Assembly (NCBI GenBank): GCA_001790315.1
Contig: MGCE01000042.1
Span: 3,409 to 13,821, forward strand
DNA length: 10,413 nucleotides
Origin: Candidatus Rokubacteria bacterium RIFCSPLOWO2_02_FULL_72_37
GTDB taxonomy: Bacteria > Methylomirabilota > Methylomirabilia > Rokubacteriales > CSP1-6
Direction: 5' to 3'
Position 1 is the stretch's first letter. Each line of letters begins with the position of its first letter. Of this stretch, positions 1 to 6,859 are shown one piece after another. The notes beneath the pieces are model-generated. The model was not told the DNA's origin. It was given only the letters and a program-made list of their open reading frames with translations, and made no database searches. A program made the position numbers and the translations under genes.

Positions 1-56
1 CGCCGCGGCGAAGCCGTGGCGCTCCTCGGCCACGCGATTCGTTCACGGGCTCTGAG

Positions 57-2087
57 TCAGGGCGGCGCCGGGGCGGCCCAGGCCTCGAGGAGCGCGCGGG
101 TCGCCGGCGCGGGGGCGCCCTCGCCCCGCGCGAGCGACGCGCGCAGCCGTCCGAGGTCCGCCGCGGTGTCCACGTCGAACCAGCCGGGGAGGCGGGCGAG
201 GGCGAGGCCGGCCGCCCGCGCGCGGCGCTCGGTCTCCGCCAGCACGCGTGGCGTGCTCCAGGGCATGGCCGTGAAGAGCGCGTCGTGGACGCGCTTCATC
301 CCGATCAGGTAGTACCCGCCGTCCTCGCTCGGACCGAGCACGACGTCCACCGCGGGATCGCCGAGGCGGTCCACGGCCATCTGCAAGAAGGCGGTCGGCA
401 GGCTCGGGGTGTCGCTGTCGACGGCGATGGCGCCGGCGTGGCCGTCGGCGAGGAGGTCGCCGAGCGCCGCGGCGAGGCGCGCGCCGAGGTCGGGGCCGCG
501 CTGGGCGACCAGGCCGAAGTCCGGCGCGAGGGTGATGAAGAGCGGCCTCGCGTCGGCGGGACTGAAAGCGACGACGGGCCGGGCGCCGCGGAGCGTCCGG
601 AGATGGGCGATCTTGTCGAGGAGGAAGCAGCGGGCGAGCGCCGCGGCCTGCGCGGGCGCGAGCGGCGGACAGAGGCGCGTCTTCACGGCGCCCGCGAGCG
701 GGGCCTTGGCCATGATGGCGACCGCGACCGGACGTCCGAGGCCGCCGCGGAGGCGTGGCCACGCGCGAGACTCGACGGCCAGCAGCGCCCAGAGCGGCAG
801 GTACTCGAGGGCGCGGAGCCACAGCGGAAGCTCCGCGGGCAGCCAGACGTAGGCCAGATACGAGAGGGTCACGGCGCCCGTGAACCAGAGCCAGGCCGGC
901 GACCAGCGCACCGCGACGAAGGGCAGGATCCAGACCGCGTACCACGGATGCATCGTCGTCGGCACGAGCACGAGATAGGCCGCCGCGGCGGCCATGCCGG
1001 CCTGGAACACGCCGGCGGCGTCGTCCGTGAGGGCGCGACGGACGCGCGCGAGCGCGACGAGCAGGAGCCCCGCGAGCAGGAGCATCGCGGCCGCCCGCGC
1101 GCCCCCGCCCCCGAGCCCGATGGCTTCGGTCAGGAAGTGGCGGAGGCCCACGTTGAAGTCCTCGGTGCGCGCGAAGTACTCCGGCAGGAAGCCCACGACG
1201 TCGGTGCCCACGCCGCCGGCGTACGGCAGGTACCCGGCCGCGACCACCGTGGCGCACGCGGCCGGCAGGCGCCGGTCGCCCCGGCGCCACCAGACCGGGA
1301 GCAGCACCGCCGGGTAGAGCTTGAGGAGGATCGCGACGCCCAGGGCCGCGCCCGCCGCGAGCATCCGCCCCTCCTGGCGCCAGAGCAGCGCCAGCAGGAG
1401 CACGGGGAGCAGGGCGACGTCGAGATGCCCCGCCTGCAGGCCCTCGAAGATCGCGAGCGGTGCCCACGCATAGAGCACGACGGCTTCGCGGGGCACGCGC
1501 AGGCGGTCGAGCAGGCGGAGGAGCAGCACGCCGGTGGCGAGCTCGCACAGGAGCAGGAACACGCGCCAGCCGAGGAGGCTGTCCGGCGCCACCGTGGTGA
1601 CGGCGAGAAAAGTGGCCTCGGCGCCGGGCGGATAGATCGTGCGTGCGGCCGGCCGGTTGATCGCCGCATGGATCCGCGGGTCGCGCAGGTGCGCCAGCTC
1701 CGGGGCCGCCGGGGGGTAGCGGTAGGGGTTGACGCCCGCGCGCTGCACGCGGCCGTCCCAGAGGTAGCGGAAGACGTCGGACGAGGTGACGACGGGCGTC
1801 GGCAGCACCGCCAGGCGGAAGGCGAGGCCGAAGCCGAGGACGAGCGCGAGCACGAGCGGATCGCGTGTGGGCCCGGCGAGGATCACCCACGCGGTGGCCA
1901 GGTAGATCGCGAAGAGGCCGCCGAAGAGCGCGACGTACACCGCGAGCACGCCGAGGTCCGAGCCGAACCGGGCGTGGAGATCCAGGCCGTAGAGCGGCAG
2001 GCACAGCAGGCCGGCGACGGCGACGACGGCGCGGACGAGCCAGGGGCGGCGGATCAGAGGCTCCAGAGCCGCCCGCAGCCGCGGCAC
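57..2087 (-). CDS. Fusion: GT-C-type membrane glycosyltransferase + DUF2064/TIGR04282-type transferase
   Basis: A continuous 676-residue frame joins two domains. Residues 1-440 are polytopic and hydrophobic, with repeated Leu/Ala/Val helices. They carry motifs I associate with GT87/DUF2029-type polyprenyl-phosphate-sugar-dependent transferases: DGRVQRAGVNPYRYPP (111-126), INRP then TIYPP (143-154), GHLDV (220-224) and MHPWYAVWILP (379-389). Residues 452-676 form a soluble GT-A/CofC-like domain of the DUF2064/TIGR04282 type, with IMAKAPLAGAVKTRL (458-472), DSDTPSLP (557-564) and GPSEDGGYYLIG (585-596). The GTG at 2087 is chosen because it keeps the first helix and has GAGG about 10 bases upstream; it overlaps the preceding radical SAM gene by 34 bases. 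An internal ATG (residue 459) could yield the soluble domain alone. It is the last clear gene of the operon. The membrane half probably transfers a sugar from a lipid carrier outside the cytoplasm, and the soluble half probably acts on nucleotide sugars in the cytoplasm. Substrates are unknown. Confidence 0.85.
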   Translation of the reverse strand: MPRLRAALEPLIRRPWLVRAVVAVAGLLCLPLYGLDLHARFGSDLGVLAVYVALFGGLFAIYLATAWVILAGPTRDPLVLALVLGFGLAFRLAVLPTPVVTSSDVFRYLWDGRVQRAGVNPYRYPPAAPELAHLRDPRIHAAINRPAARTIYPPGAEATFLAVTTVAPDSLLGWRVFLLLCELATGVLLLRLLDRLRVPREAVVLYAWAPLAIFEGLQAGHLDVALLPVLLLALLWRQEGRMLAAGAALGVAILLKLYPAVLLPVWWRRGDRRLPAACATVVAAGYLPYAGGVGTDVVGFLPEYFARTEDFNVGLRHFLTEAIGLGGGGARAAAMLLLAGLLLVALARVRRALTDDAAGVFQAGMAAAAAYLVLVPTTMHPWYAVWILPFVAVRWSPAWLWFTGAVTLSYLAYVWLPAELPLWLRALEYLPLWALLAVESRAWPRLRGGLGRPVAVAIMAKAPLAGAVKTRLCPPLAPAQAAALARCFLLDKIAHLRTLRGARPVVAFSPADARPLFITLAPDFGLVAQRGPDLGARLAAALGDLLADGHAGAIAVDSDTPSLPTAFLQMAVDRLGDPAVDVVLGPSEDGGYYLIGMKRVHDALFTAMPWSTPRVLAETERRARAAGLALARLPGWFDVDTAADLGRLRASLARGEGAPAPATRALLEAWAAPAPP

Positions 2088-3100
2088 GGGTCGGGTGCCT
2101 CGTCGCTCTCGAAGCGGGTGCGGAAGCGCTGGTAGCGCTCGCCGTTCCAGATGGCCGCGAGCGGCAGCTCGAACGCGTTGCCGAGGATCAGTGCCTGGTA
2201 GTCCCGCGCGACCCAGGGCGAGATGCAGCAGGGAAGCACGTTGCCGTTGGCCGTCACGTAGGCGAGCGTCCACGGCCGCTCGCACCCCGCCCACGGCCGG
2301 TGACCGCGTCCATCGCCCGCGAGGCTCGCCAGGGGCGTGGTCAGGCCCGAGGCGCGCAGGACGATGCCCGCTGCCCGCGCCTCCGCCTCGGCGGTCTCGA
2401 CGAGGCGGCGCTCGCGCTCGGCCAGCGCGCGGTGCAGCGAGTTCTCCCGCGTCGCCAGGCCGAGGCCGTTGAACACCAGCCGCTGGACGTACACCTCGGG
2501 CGCGCCCAGGCGTGCCGCCAGCGCGACGAACCCGGGCAGCTCCTCGAGGTTGGCCCGCGACGCGGTGAACCAGAGCGAGACGCGCGGCCGGGCGCTTCCC
2601 CGCTCGCGCGCCCGCTCCACCAGGCGGCGCACGTTGCGCCCCACGCGGTCGAACTGATCGACGCCGCGCACGCGGCGGTACGTCTCGCGGGTCGCGGCGT
2701 CCATCGAGACGCGGTACTCGTCGAGCCCGCTCTCGATCAACCGGACCGCGCGCGGCCCGGTCAGGCTGATCGCGTCGGAGTTGAAGAGCACGGTCGCGCC
2801 GCGCCCCTTGAGGAAGGCGACGATGGCGAAGATCTCGCGGTTGAGCAGGGGCTCGCCGATGCCGTGGAGCACGACGCGATCGAGCGCGGGGAGGCCGGCG
2901 ACGAGCGCGCGCACGCGGTGCAGGGAGAGGTCGGCCGGCGGCTCCAGGGTGCGGAAGGTGCGGATGCACGTCTGGCAGCCGGAGTCACAGCGGTTGGTGA
3001 CCTCGAGGTAGAGCGAGCGCGGCAGGGTCTCGACGACGGCGGGCCGGGCGGGCGTCGGCACGGGCGACCCGGTCAGCGGGCGGACACCAGGGTCGTGCAC
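2054..3100 (-). CDS. Radical SAM protein with twitch-like C-terminus
   Basis: This 348-residue radical SAM enzyme has the [4Fe-4S]/SAM motif C38-x3-C42-x2-C45 (NRCDSGCQTC) and the SAM-contacting GIGEPLLN (80-87). The C-terminal region has C273, a G286-x4-C291 element and a final C339-x2-C342, ending six residues later. That equals the short half of a SPASM domain (twitch), which usually ligates one auxiliary Fe-S cluster. Family members carry out radical modification of peptides, sugars or cofactors; the substrate here is unknown. The GTG at 3100 overlaps the upstream radical SAM gene by 28 bases, with only a weak SD (GATGGG). A GTG at 3061 would remove 13 non-conserved residues and is an alternative. 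The 3' end overlaps the glycosyltransferase fusion by 34 bases, so the genes are probably translationally coupled. No precursor-peptide gene lies nearby. Confidence 0.88.
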   Translation of the reverse strand: MHDPGVRPLTGSPVPTPARPAVVETLPRSLYLEVTNRCDSGCQTCIRTFRTLEPPADLSLHRVRALVAGLPALDRVVLHGIGEPLLNREIFAIVAFLKGRGATVLFNSDAISLTGPRAVRLIESGLDEYRVSMDAATRETYRRVRGVDQFDRVGRNVRRLVERARERGSARPRVSLWFTASRANLEELPGFVALAARLGAPEVYVQRLVFNGLGLATRENSLHRALAERERRLVETAEAEARAAGIVLRASGLTTPLASLAGDGRGHRPWAGCERPWTLAYVTANGNVLPCCISPWVARDYQALILGNAFELPLAAIWNGERYQRFRTRFESDEAPDPCRGCGRLWSL

Positions 3101-4065
3101 GCGCTGCCCATCTTCGGCATGTCCTCACCCGGCGCCGCCTCCCAGGCGAGCGACGGCCGGTCGCCGCGGGCGAACGGACAGTAGGGGTCGGCGGCGTCGA
3201 GGCCGCCGGCGAGGGCGCGCCGGCCCGCGCAGCCGCCCCGGCAGGGACAGCCGGCGCAGGCGCGCGGCGTGCCGCGGGCGCGCACGAACTCCGGCGCCTC
3301 GACGATGCGCGCGCCGGTCGCGACGAGGTCCGCGATCGTGAGCGTGCTCAGCGGCCAGTACGTGCACGGCAGCACACGGCCGTCCGGTGCGACGCGCACG
3401 GTGGAACGCCCGCACCCCGGCCCCTGGAAGCCCTCGATCCCGAGGACGCCCGCGAGCACGGGCTCGGTGGTCGCTACCAGGCGCGCCGCGCCGAGCAGCC
3501 GGCGGAAGCCCGCCCAGAACTGCGCGTACGAGAGCGTGAACCGGTCGGTGAGGGACGGCTGGTAGACGTTCACGCGCAGGTTGCAGCCGAAGCCGGCCGC
3601 GACCCGCGCCAGGTCGTCGAGCCGGTCGTGGTTCACGCTCATCATCACGGCGGTGACCGTGACGGGCACGCCGAGGGCGCCGCAGCGGTCGAGGGCGCGC
3701 ACGACCGTGCGCCAGTTGCCGCGTCCGCGGAAGGCGTCGTGCTCGCGCTCGGTGGGGAAGTCGAGCGAGCACTCGACGCTGTGGAAGCCCTTGAGCGCCT
3801 CGTCGGGCAGCGCCTCGAGGCTCAGGCCGTTCGAGGTGATGCTCGTGCGCACGCCGCGCCCCCGGAGGTACTCGAGGATCGCGCCGTACTCGGGATGGAG
3901 CCCGTTCTCGCCGACGCCCAGGTTGACGGAGCTCGCCGGAATCGCCTCGCACACCCGGCGGACGTCCGCGAGCCCCAGGCGGTCGATCGTGCGGTCCGGC
4001 CGGTAGCAGTGCGGACAGCGGAGATTGCACTCGTTGGTGAGTCCGATCCCGACCGAGAAGGCCAT
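3073..4065 (-). CDS. Radical SAM/SPASM-like protein
   Basis: This 330-residue protein begins directly with the radical SAM core: NECNLRCPHC gives C13-x3-C17-x2-C20, and the GVGENGLHPEY stretch (50-60) replaces the usual GGEP motif. The C-terminal third carries seven further cysteines in a SPASM-like order: C218, C234 (as G229-x4-C234), C270, C273, C275, C279 and C296. The classic CX2CX5CX3C spacing is kept for the first three (C270, C273, C279), but the fourth is absent; C275 is an extra cysteine. SPASM proteins usually hold two auxiliary Fe-S clusters and modify peptides, sugars or cofactors. The ATG at 4065 lies 3 bases after the glycosyltransferase stop, so translation is probably coupled. 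The last 27 coding bases before the stop overlap the next radical SAM gene. The product is unknown; MoaA/PqqE-type superfamily membership is secure, a named function is not. Confidence 0.88.
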   Translation of the reverse strand: MAFSVGIGLTNECNLRCPHCYRPDRTIDRLGLADVRRVCEAIPASSVNLGVGENGLHPEYGAILEYLRGRGVRTSITSNGLSLEALPDEALKGFHSVECSLDFPTEREHDAFRGRGNWRTVVRALDRCGALGVPVTVTAVMMSVNHDRLDDLARVAAGFGCNLRVNVYQPSLTDRFTLSYAQFWAGFRRLLGAARLVATTEPVLAGVLGIEGFQGPGCGRSTVRVAPDGRVLPCTYWPLSTLTIADLVATGARIVEAPEFVRARGTPRACAGCPCRGGCAGRRALAGGLDAADPYCPFARGDRPSLAWEAAPGEDMPKMGSACTTLVSAR

Positions 4066-4068
4066 GCC

Positions 4069-4749
4069 TCAGCGCCTCCAGGCGTACGCGAGGGTCGTGC
4101 GGAGCATGTGATAGCCGGCGAGCACGCTGCCGCGGAGCGTGCCGCCGACCTTGGAGCGGCCGACGCGCGGCCGGCAGCTCACGGGCACCTCGACGATGCG
4201 GTAGCCGCGCCGGGCCGCCTTGACGAGCATCTCGACCGGCCAGCCGTAGGAGCGGTGCTCCATGCCGAGCTCACGGAGCACGCGGGCCGGGACGGCGCGG
4301 AAGGGGCCGACGTCCGTGACGGCGAGCCCGTAGAGAAGCCGGAGGAGGAGGGCGACGACGCGGTTGCCCGCGCGCTGCTGCGGCGACAGCGCCCGCACGC
4401 CGAGCGGACCGCGAACCCGCGAGCCCACGACGAGATCCGCCTGCCCGGCGAGCACGGGCGCCAGGACCTGGCCCATCTCGGCGGGATCCTCGTTCCGGTC
4501 GCCGTCCAGGAACACGAGGAGGTCGGCGTTCCCGGCGGCGCGCACGCCCGCCATGCACGCCGCGCCGTAGCCCCGCTCCGGCTCGCGGACGACCCGGGCT
4601 CCGGCCGCGCGCGCCCGCGCGGCGGTGCGGTCGGTGCTGCCGTTGTCGACCACGATGATCTCGTGGACGAGCTCCGGCGGCACCTCGCCGATGACGCCGG
4701 CGATCGCCGCCTCCTCGTCCAGCGCCGGAATGATCACCGTGATCCGCAT
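4069..4749 (-). CDS. Family-2 glycosyltransferase, DPM1-like (polyprenyl-phosphate sugar synthase type)
   Basis: The 226-residue protein is a compact GT-A transferase. It starts with ITVIIPALDEE, followed by the nucleotide-binding IIVVDNGSTDRT (31-42), the RGYGAACMAG stretch (59-68), the metal-binding D82-G-D84 in FLDGDRNEDP, VVGSR (107-111) and the acceptor-side GWPVEMLVKAARRG (169-182). The C-terminal YRPRVGRSKV-type motif appears as SCRPRVGRSKV (191-201). Relatives transfer a hexose from a nucleotide sugar to a polyprenyl phosphate at the inner membrane face. No C-terminal membrane helices are present, as in soluble DPM1 types. The ATG at 4749 begins the fold exactly; the SD is weak. It is the first gene of the operon. 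A minus-strand TAGTAT (4795-4790) could be its -10, but no good -35 is seen. The sugar specificity cannot be read. Confidence 0.88.
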   Translation of the reverse strand: MRITVIIPALDEEAAIAGVIGEVPPELVHEIIVVDNGSTDRTAARARAAGARVVREPERGYGAACMAGVRAAGNADLLVFLDGDRNEDPAEMGQVLAPVLAGQADLVVGSRVRGPLGVRALSPQQRAGNRVVALLLRLLYGLAVTDVGPFRAVPARVLRELGMEHRSYGWPVEMLVKAARRGYRIVEVPVSCRPRVGRSKVGGTLRGSVLAGYHMLRTTLAYAWRR

Positions 4750-4863
4750 CGTCAGGGGCCGCCGCCCACGGCGCGCGGCCCGGCACCCGATACTACCCCG
4801 GCGGCGACCGGCGAGTGTCACAGCCGTGCAAACGGGTGCCCGGCGCGCGCGTACACGCCTGAG

Positions 4864-4906
4864 ACACCACGCCGGGCGCCCCGGGTTCGGCGCACCCCGG
4901 CGGTGT
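4864..4906 (+). promoter_or_regulatory. Imperfect hairpin in the doxX leader region
   Basis: An inverted repeat lies between the divergent glycosyltransferase and doxX starts, 20 bases upstream of the doxX Shine-Dalgarno. ACACC (4864-4868) pairs with GGTGT (4902-4906), GCCGGG (4871-4876) with CCCGGC (4896-4901), and CGCC (4877-4880) with GGCG (4889-4892), around an 8-base loop. A 2-base bulge and a 3-base bulge interrupt it. A separate 8-bp palindrome, CACGCGTG, follows at 4908-4915. It could be a structured mRNA leader or a DNA operator. In DNA this GC-rich, chance pairing is not negligible. The rest of 4750-4938 shows no recognisable gene. Confidence 0.35.
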
Positions 4907-4926
4907 TCACGCGTGTCCGACGTGAC

Positions 4927-4933
4927 AGGAGGG
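4927..4933 (+). promoter_or_regulatory. Shine-Dalgarno of doxX-like gene
   Basis: AGGAGGG lies about 6 bases before the ATG at 4939. It is the best ribosome-binding site in the area and decides that start over the in-frame ATGs at 4981 and 4987, which are preceded directly by a G run. Confidence 0.75.
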
Positions 4934-4938
4934 TGGCG

Positions 4939-5547
4939 ATGCGGGTACAAGGGGACGAGGCACTCGTGCTCGAGGGGGGGATGACGATGGGCGGCTCGGC
5001 GCCGGAGACGCGGTCGGGGGTGGTGGCGGGATGGCTCCGCCGGACGGCTCCCCTCTGGCCGCTCGGCCTGGCACGGATCCTCTACGGATATCTCTGGTGG
5101 CAGCAGTCGGGCTGGAAGGTGCCCGCGGACGACTTCGGACGCAAGTCGGGCGGCGGGCTCTGGTACTGGGTTCAGCAGGAGATCCAGCACCCGACGGTGG
5201 CCGCGTACCGGGACTTCCTCGTCAACGTGATGATCCCGAACTGGACGTTCTTCGGCTGGATGACGCTGATCACCGAGACGTTCATCGGCGTCACGCTGAT
5301 GCTCGGGCTCTTCACGCGGCTCGGCTCCGTGGTCGCGCTCGGCATGGCGGCGAACATCACGGTGGGCATCCTCGGCGTCCCGCACGAGTGGGGCTGGACC
5401 TACACGATGCTGATCGTGCTGCCCGCCCTGTTCCTGCTGACGGACGCCGGCCGGAGCTTCGGCGTGGACGGCTTCCTCGCCGGCCCGCTCGACCGGGCGG
5501 CCGCCGATGGCAGCCGCCTGGCGCGCCTGCTCCGCTGGCTCGTGTGA
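4939..5547 (+). CDS. DoxX family membrane protein
   Basis: This 202-residue protein has about four hydrophobic helices: roughly 38-56 (PLGLARILYGYLWWQQSGWK), 101-123, 127-147 and 152-169. That is the usual DoxX/DoxD-like arrangement. Family hallmarks include the first helix ending in a K/W-rich segment, the GVTLMLGLFTRLGS stretch (117-130) and LPALFLLTDAGRSFGVD (161-177). DoxX-type proteins are inner-membrane proteins; DoxD is the small subunit of thiosulfate:quinone oxidoreductase in archaea, while most bacterial members have no proven substrate. An extra loop (57-95) between helices 1 and 2 is longer than in short DoxX proteins. It is the only plus-strand gene in this half of the window. 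It diverges from the glycosyltransferase operon and converges with the dehydrogenase 31 bases downstream, so it is probably monocistronic. Confidence 0.85.
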   Translation: MRVQGDEALVLEGGMTMGGSAPETRSGVVAGWLRRTAPLWPLGLARILYGYLWWQQSGWKVPADDFGRKSGGGLWYWVQQEIQHPTVAAYRDFLVNVMIPNWTFFGWMTLITETFIGVTLMLGLFTRLGSVVALGMAANITVGILGVPHEWGWTYTMLIVLPALFLLTDAGRSFGVDGFLAGPLDRAAADGSRLARLLRWLV

Positions 5548-5561
5548 GCCGGCAAGGCCTG

Positions 5562-5579
5562 GCCTGGATCGATCCGGGC
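5562..5579. terminator. Possible shared hairpin between convergent genes
   Basis: GCCTGGATCGATCCGGGC is a near-perfect inverted repeat with one G-T pair, centred on ATCGAT. It lies in the 31-base gap between the doxX stop and the dehydrogenase stop on the opposite strand. The position suits a bidirectional terminator, but no T-tract follows on either strand, so the call is tentative. Confidence 0.25.
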
Positions 5580-6625
5580 TACGCGCCCGGACCGCGCTCC
5601 ATCGAGTACGGCTGCCAGCGCACGAGCCCGCCCTTCTCGAGGACGGACGGGTTCACACAGCTCCTGGGCCAGCGGCCGCTCAGCACGGCCGCAATCTCGT
5701 GCCCGACCCGGCGCTTGCGCACGGGATCGAAGCGCGCCGAGGCCGACGCCGCGTGCGGCGTGAGGATGACGTTGTCCATCCTGAGCAGCGGATTGTCGGG
5801 CGCGGGCGGTTCTTCCTCGAGGACATCGAGCCCGGCGCCCGCGATCCAGCCCTCCTGCAGCGCCTTGATGAGCGCCGGCTCGTCCACCGTCGGCCCCCGG
5901 CCGGTGTTGATGAAGAGCGCCTCGCGCTTCATCAGGCGGAAGTGCTCCTCCCCGAGGAGATGGTGCGCCTCGGGGGTCGCGGGGGCGTGCATCGAGACGA
6001 TGTCCGCCCGCTGCAGCAGCTCGGGCAGGGGCACCGGCTCGACCCCGTACTGGCTCAGCACCAGCTCCTCGACGAAGGGATCGTAGGCGAGCATGTGCAG
6101 GCCGAAGGGCCGCGCTCGGACCGCGACCGCCCGCGCGACGTGGCCGAAGGCGACGAAGCCGAGCGTCTGGCCCATGAGCCGCGGGAGGCGCGACAGGAGC
6201 GGCCGGCCCTCCTTCCAGCGTCCCTCCCGGACGAACCGGTCCTCGACGACCAGGCGGCGGAAGGTGGCGAGGATCAGCATCATGGTGTGGTCGGCGACTT
6301 CCTCGATGAAGGTGTCGGGGACGTTGGTGACCGGGATGCCGCGCGCCGTGGCGGCGGCGACGTCGACGGAGTCCACGCCGACGCTCCCGAGGGCGATCAC
6401 CCGGCAGCGCTCGAGGCCGTCGATGATGCGCCTGGTGATGCGGCGCCCCTTGGCGTAGAGCGCGTCGGCGTCGCGGGCGCCGCGCGTGAACTCGTCCTCG
6501 CTGCCGCCGGCCACCTCGACGATCTCCGCGCCGAGCGGCCGGAGCGCTTCCATCTCGAACTCGTAGCCCGTGCCGGGCGGCGCGAAGCTCGCGCCGGCGG
6601 GGGTCACCACCTTGAATCTCGCCAC
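5579..6625 (-). CDS. D-2-hydroxyacid dehydrogenase family protein (CtBP-like)
   Basis: The 348-residue protein is an NAD(P)-dependent D-isomer-specific 2-hydroxyacid dehydrogenase that interconverts 2-keto and D-2-hydroxy acids. Landmarks are the substrate-domain ALGSVGVDSVDV (78-89), the Rossmann start (154-168), the YDP acidic end of beta-2 (181-183) and the catalytic set R243 (NTGRGPTVDE), E272 (DVLEEEPP) and H291 (LTPHAA). The nucleotide-binding turn reads VAFGHVA where the family normally has VGFGxIG, so two glycines are alanines. The GTG start at 6625 is supported by a near-consensus SD and sits 18 bases after the LigA-like stop, which makes it the third gene of the dioxygenase operon. 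It may process a 2-keto/2-hydroxy acid formed after ring opening; the true substrate is unknown. The last ~20 residues are unusual for the family. Confidence 0.88.
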   Translation of the reverse strand: MARFKVVTPAGASFAPPGTGYEFEMEALRPLGAEIVEVAGGSEDEFTRGARDADALYAKGRRITRRIIDGLERCRVIALGSVGVDSVDVAAATARGIPVTNVPDTFIEEVADHTMMLILATFRRLVVEDRFVREGRWKEGRPLLSRLPRLMGQTLGFVAFGHVARAVAVRARPFGLHMLAYDPFVEELVLSQYGVEPVPLPELLQRADIVSMHAPATPEAHHLLGEEHFRLMKREALFINTGRGPTVDEPALIKALQEGWIAGAGLDVLEEEPPAPDNPLLRMDNVILTPHAASASARFDPVRKRRVGHEIAAVLSGRWPRSCVNPSVLEKGGLVRWQPYSMERGPGA

Positions 6626-6631
6626 GCCGGT

Positions 6632-6638
6632 CCTCCTT
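6632..6638 (-). promoter_or_regulatory. Shine-Dalgarno of the dehydrogenase gene
   Basis: On the minus strand AAGGAGG is followed by 6 bases and then the GTG at 6625. This near-perfect site fixes the GTG start and shows the gene is translated independently, not only by coupling to the gene before it. Confidence 0.75.
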
Positions 6639-6643
6639 CGTCT

Positions 6644-6859
6644 CTAGATCGTGAAGCGCGGCCGGAACACGCGCCGGATCAGGTACGGGTTGGCGCCGAG
6701 CCGGTAGAGACCCACGATGTCGCCGCTCTTGAGCGCGCGGCGCTCCTCCTCGCTGAGGGCGTGCCCGGCGAGCTCGTCGTCCGTGAGCCGCTCCTTCATC
6801 AGGTGCTGCCGGGCAATCGCCGTCAGGACCTTGTTGAGGGCGTACGAGGTGCGGATCAT
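6644..6859 (-). CDS. Short LigA-like subunit of an extradiol dioxygenase
   Basis: This 71-residue protein begins ATG at 6859 in an ATGA overlap with the stop of the LigB-like gene. Its second half, LSEEERRALKSGDIVGLYRL (35-54) followed by GANPYLI, matches the helical core of LigA, the small subunit of protocatechuate 4,5-dioxygenase (typically 'LTEEE..AL...D...LYRLG.hP'). LigA helps form the active-site lid of the catalytic LigB subunit. It is about half the length of the canonical LigA (about 140 residues), so it carries only the core. No separate SD is visible, and translation probably relies on coupling to ligB. Gene order is B before A, the reverse of the classic ligAB order. The homology is short, but the context makes the assignment firm. 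Confidence 0.8.
   Translation of the reverse strand: MIRTSYALNKVLTAIARQHLMKERLTDDELAGHALSEEERRALKSGDIVGLYRLGANPYLIRRVFRPRFTI

Noticed and set aside
1..56. Possible start of a further minus-strand gene, GTG at 33 (reads VAEERHGFAAA) or GTG at 46
   Set aside because: Only 11-15 codons lie inside the window and no convincing Shine-Dalgarno precedes them, so it cannot be called, although an operon continuation is plausible.
285..2135. Long plus-strand open frame opposite the glycosyltransferase fusion
   Set aside because: Its translation is rich in Arg, Glu, Gly and His with no domain pattern, and it mirrors a gene with clear motifs. Such antisense frames are expected in very GC-rich DNA.
57..4749. 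Arsenosugar biosynthesis cluster, as the usual name of the TIGR04282 family would suggest
   Set aside because: No ArsM methyltransferase is present, and neither radical SAM protein shows the ArsS layout that I know. The family name alone is not enough.
3628..4938. Upstream part of the open frame that continues into the DoxX-family gene
   Set aside because: It lies antisense to the radical SAM and glycosyltransferase genes and lacks motifs. The strong Shine-Dalgarno before the ATG at 4939 places the real start there.
5562..5579. Strong intrinsic terminator
   Set aside because: The inverted repeat is real, but there is no T-tract and the loop is very tight, so it is listed only as a weak possibility.
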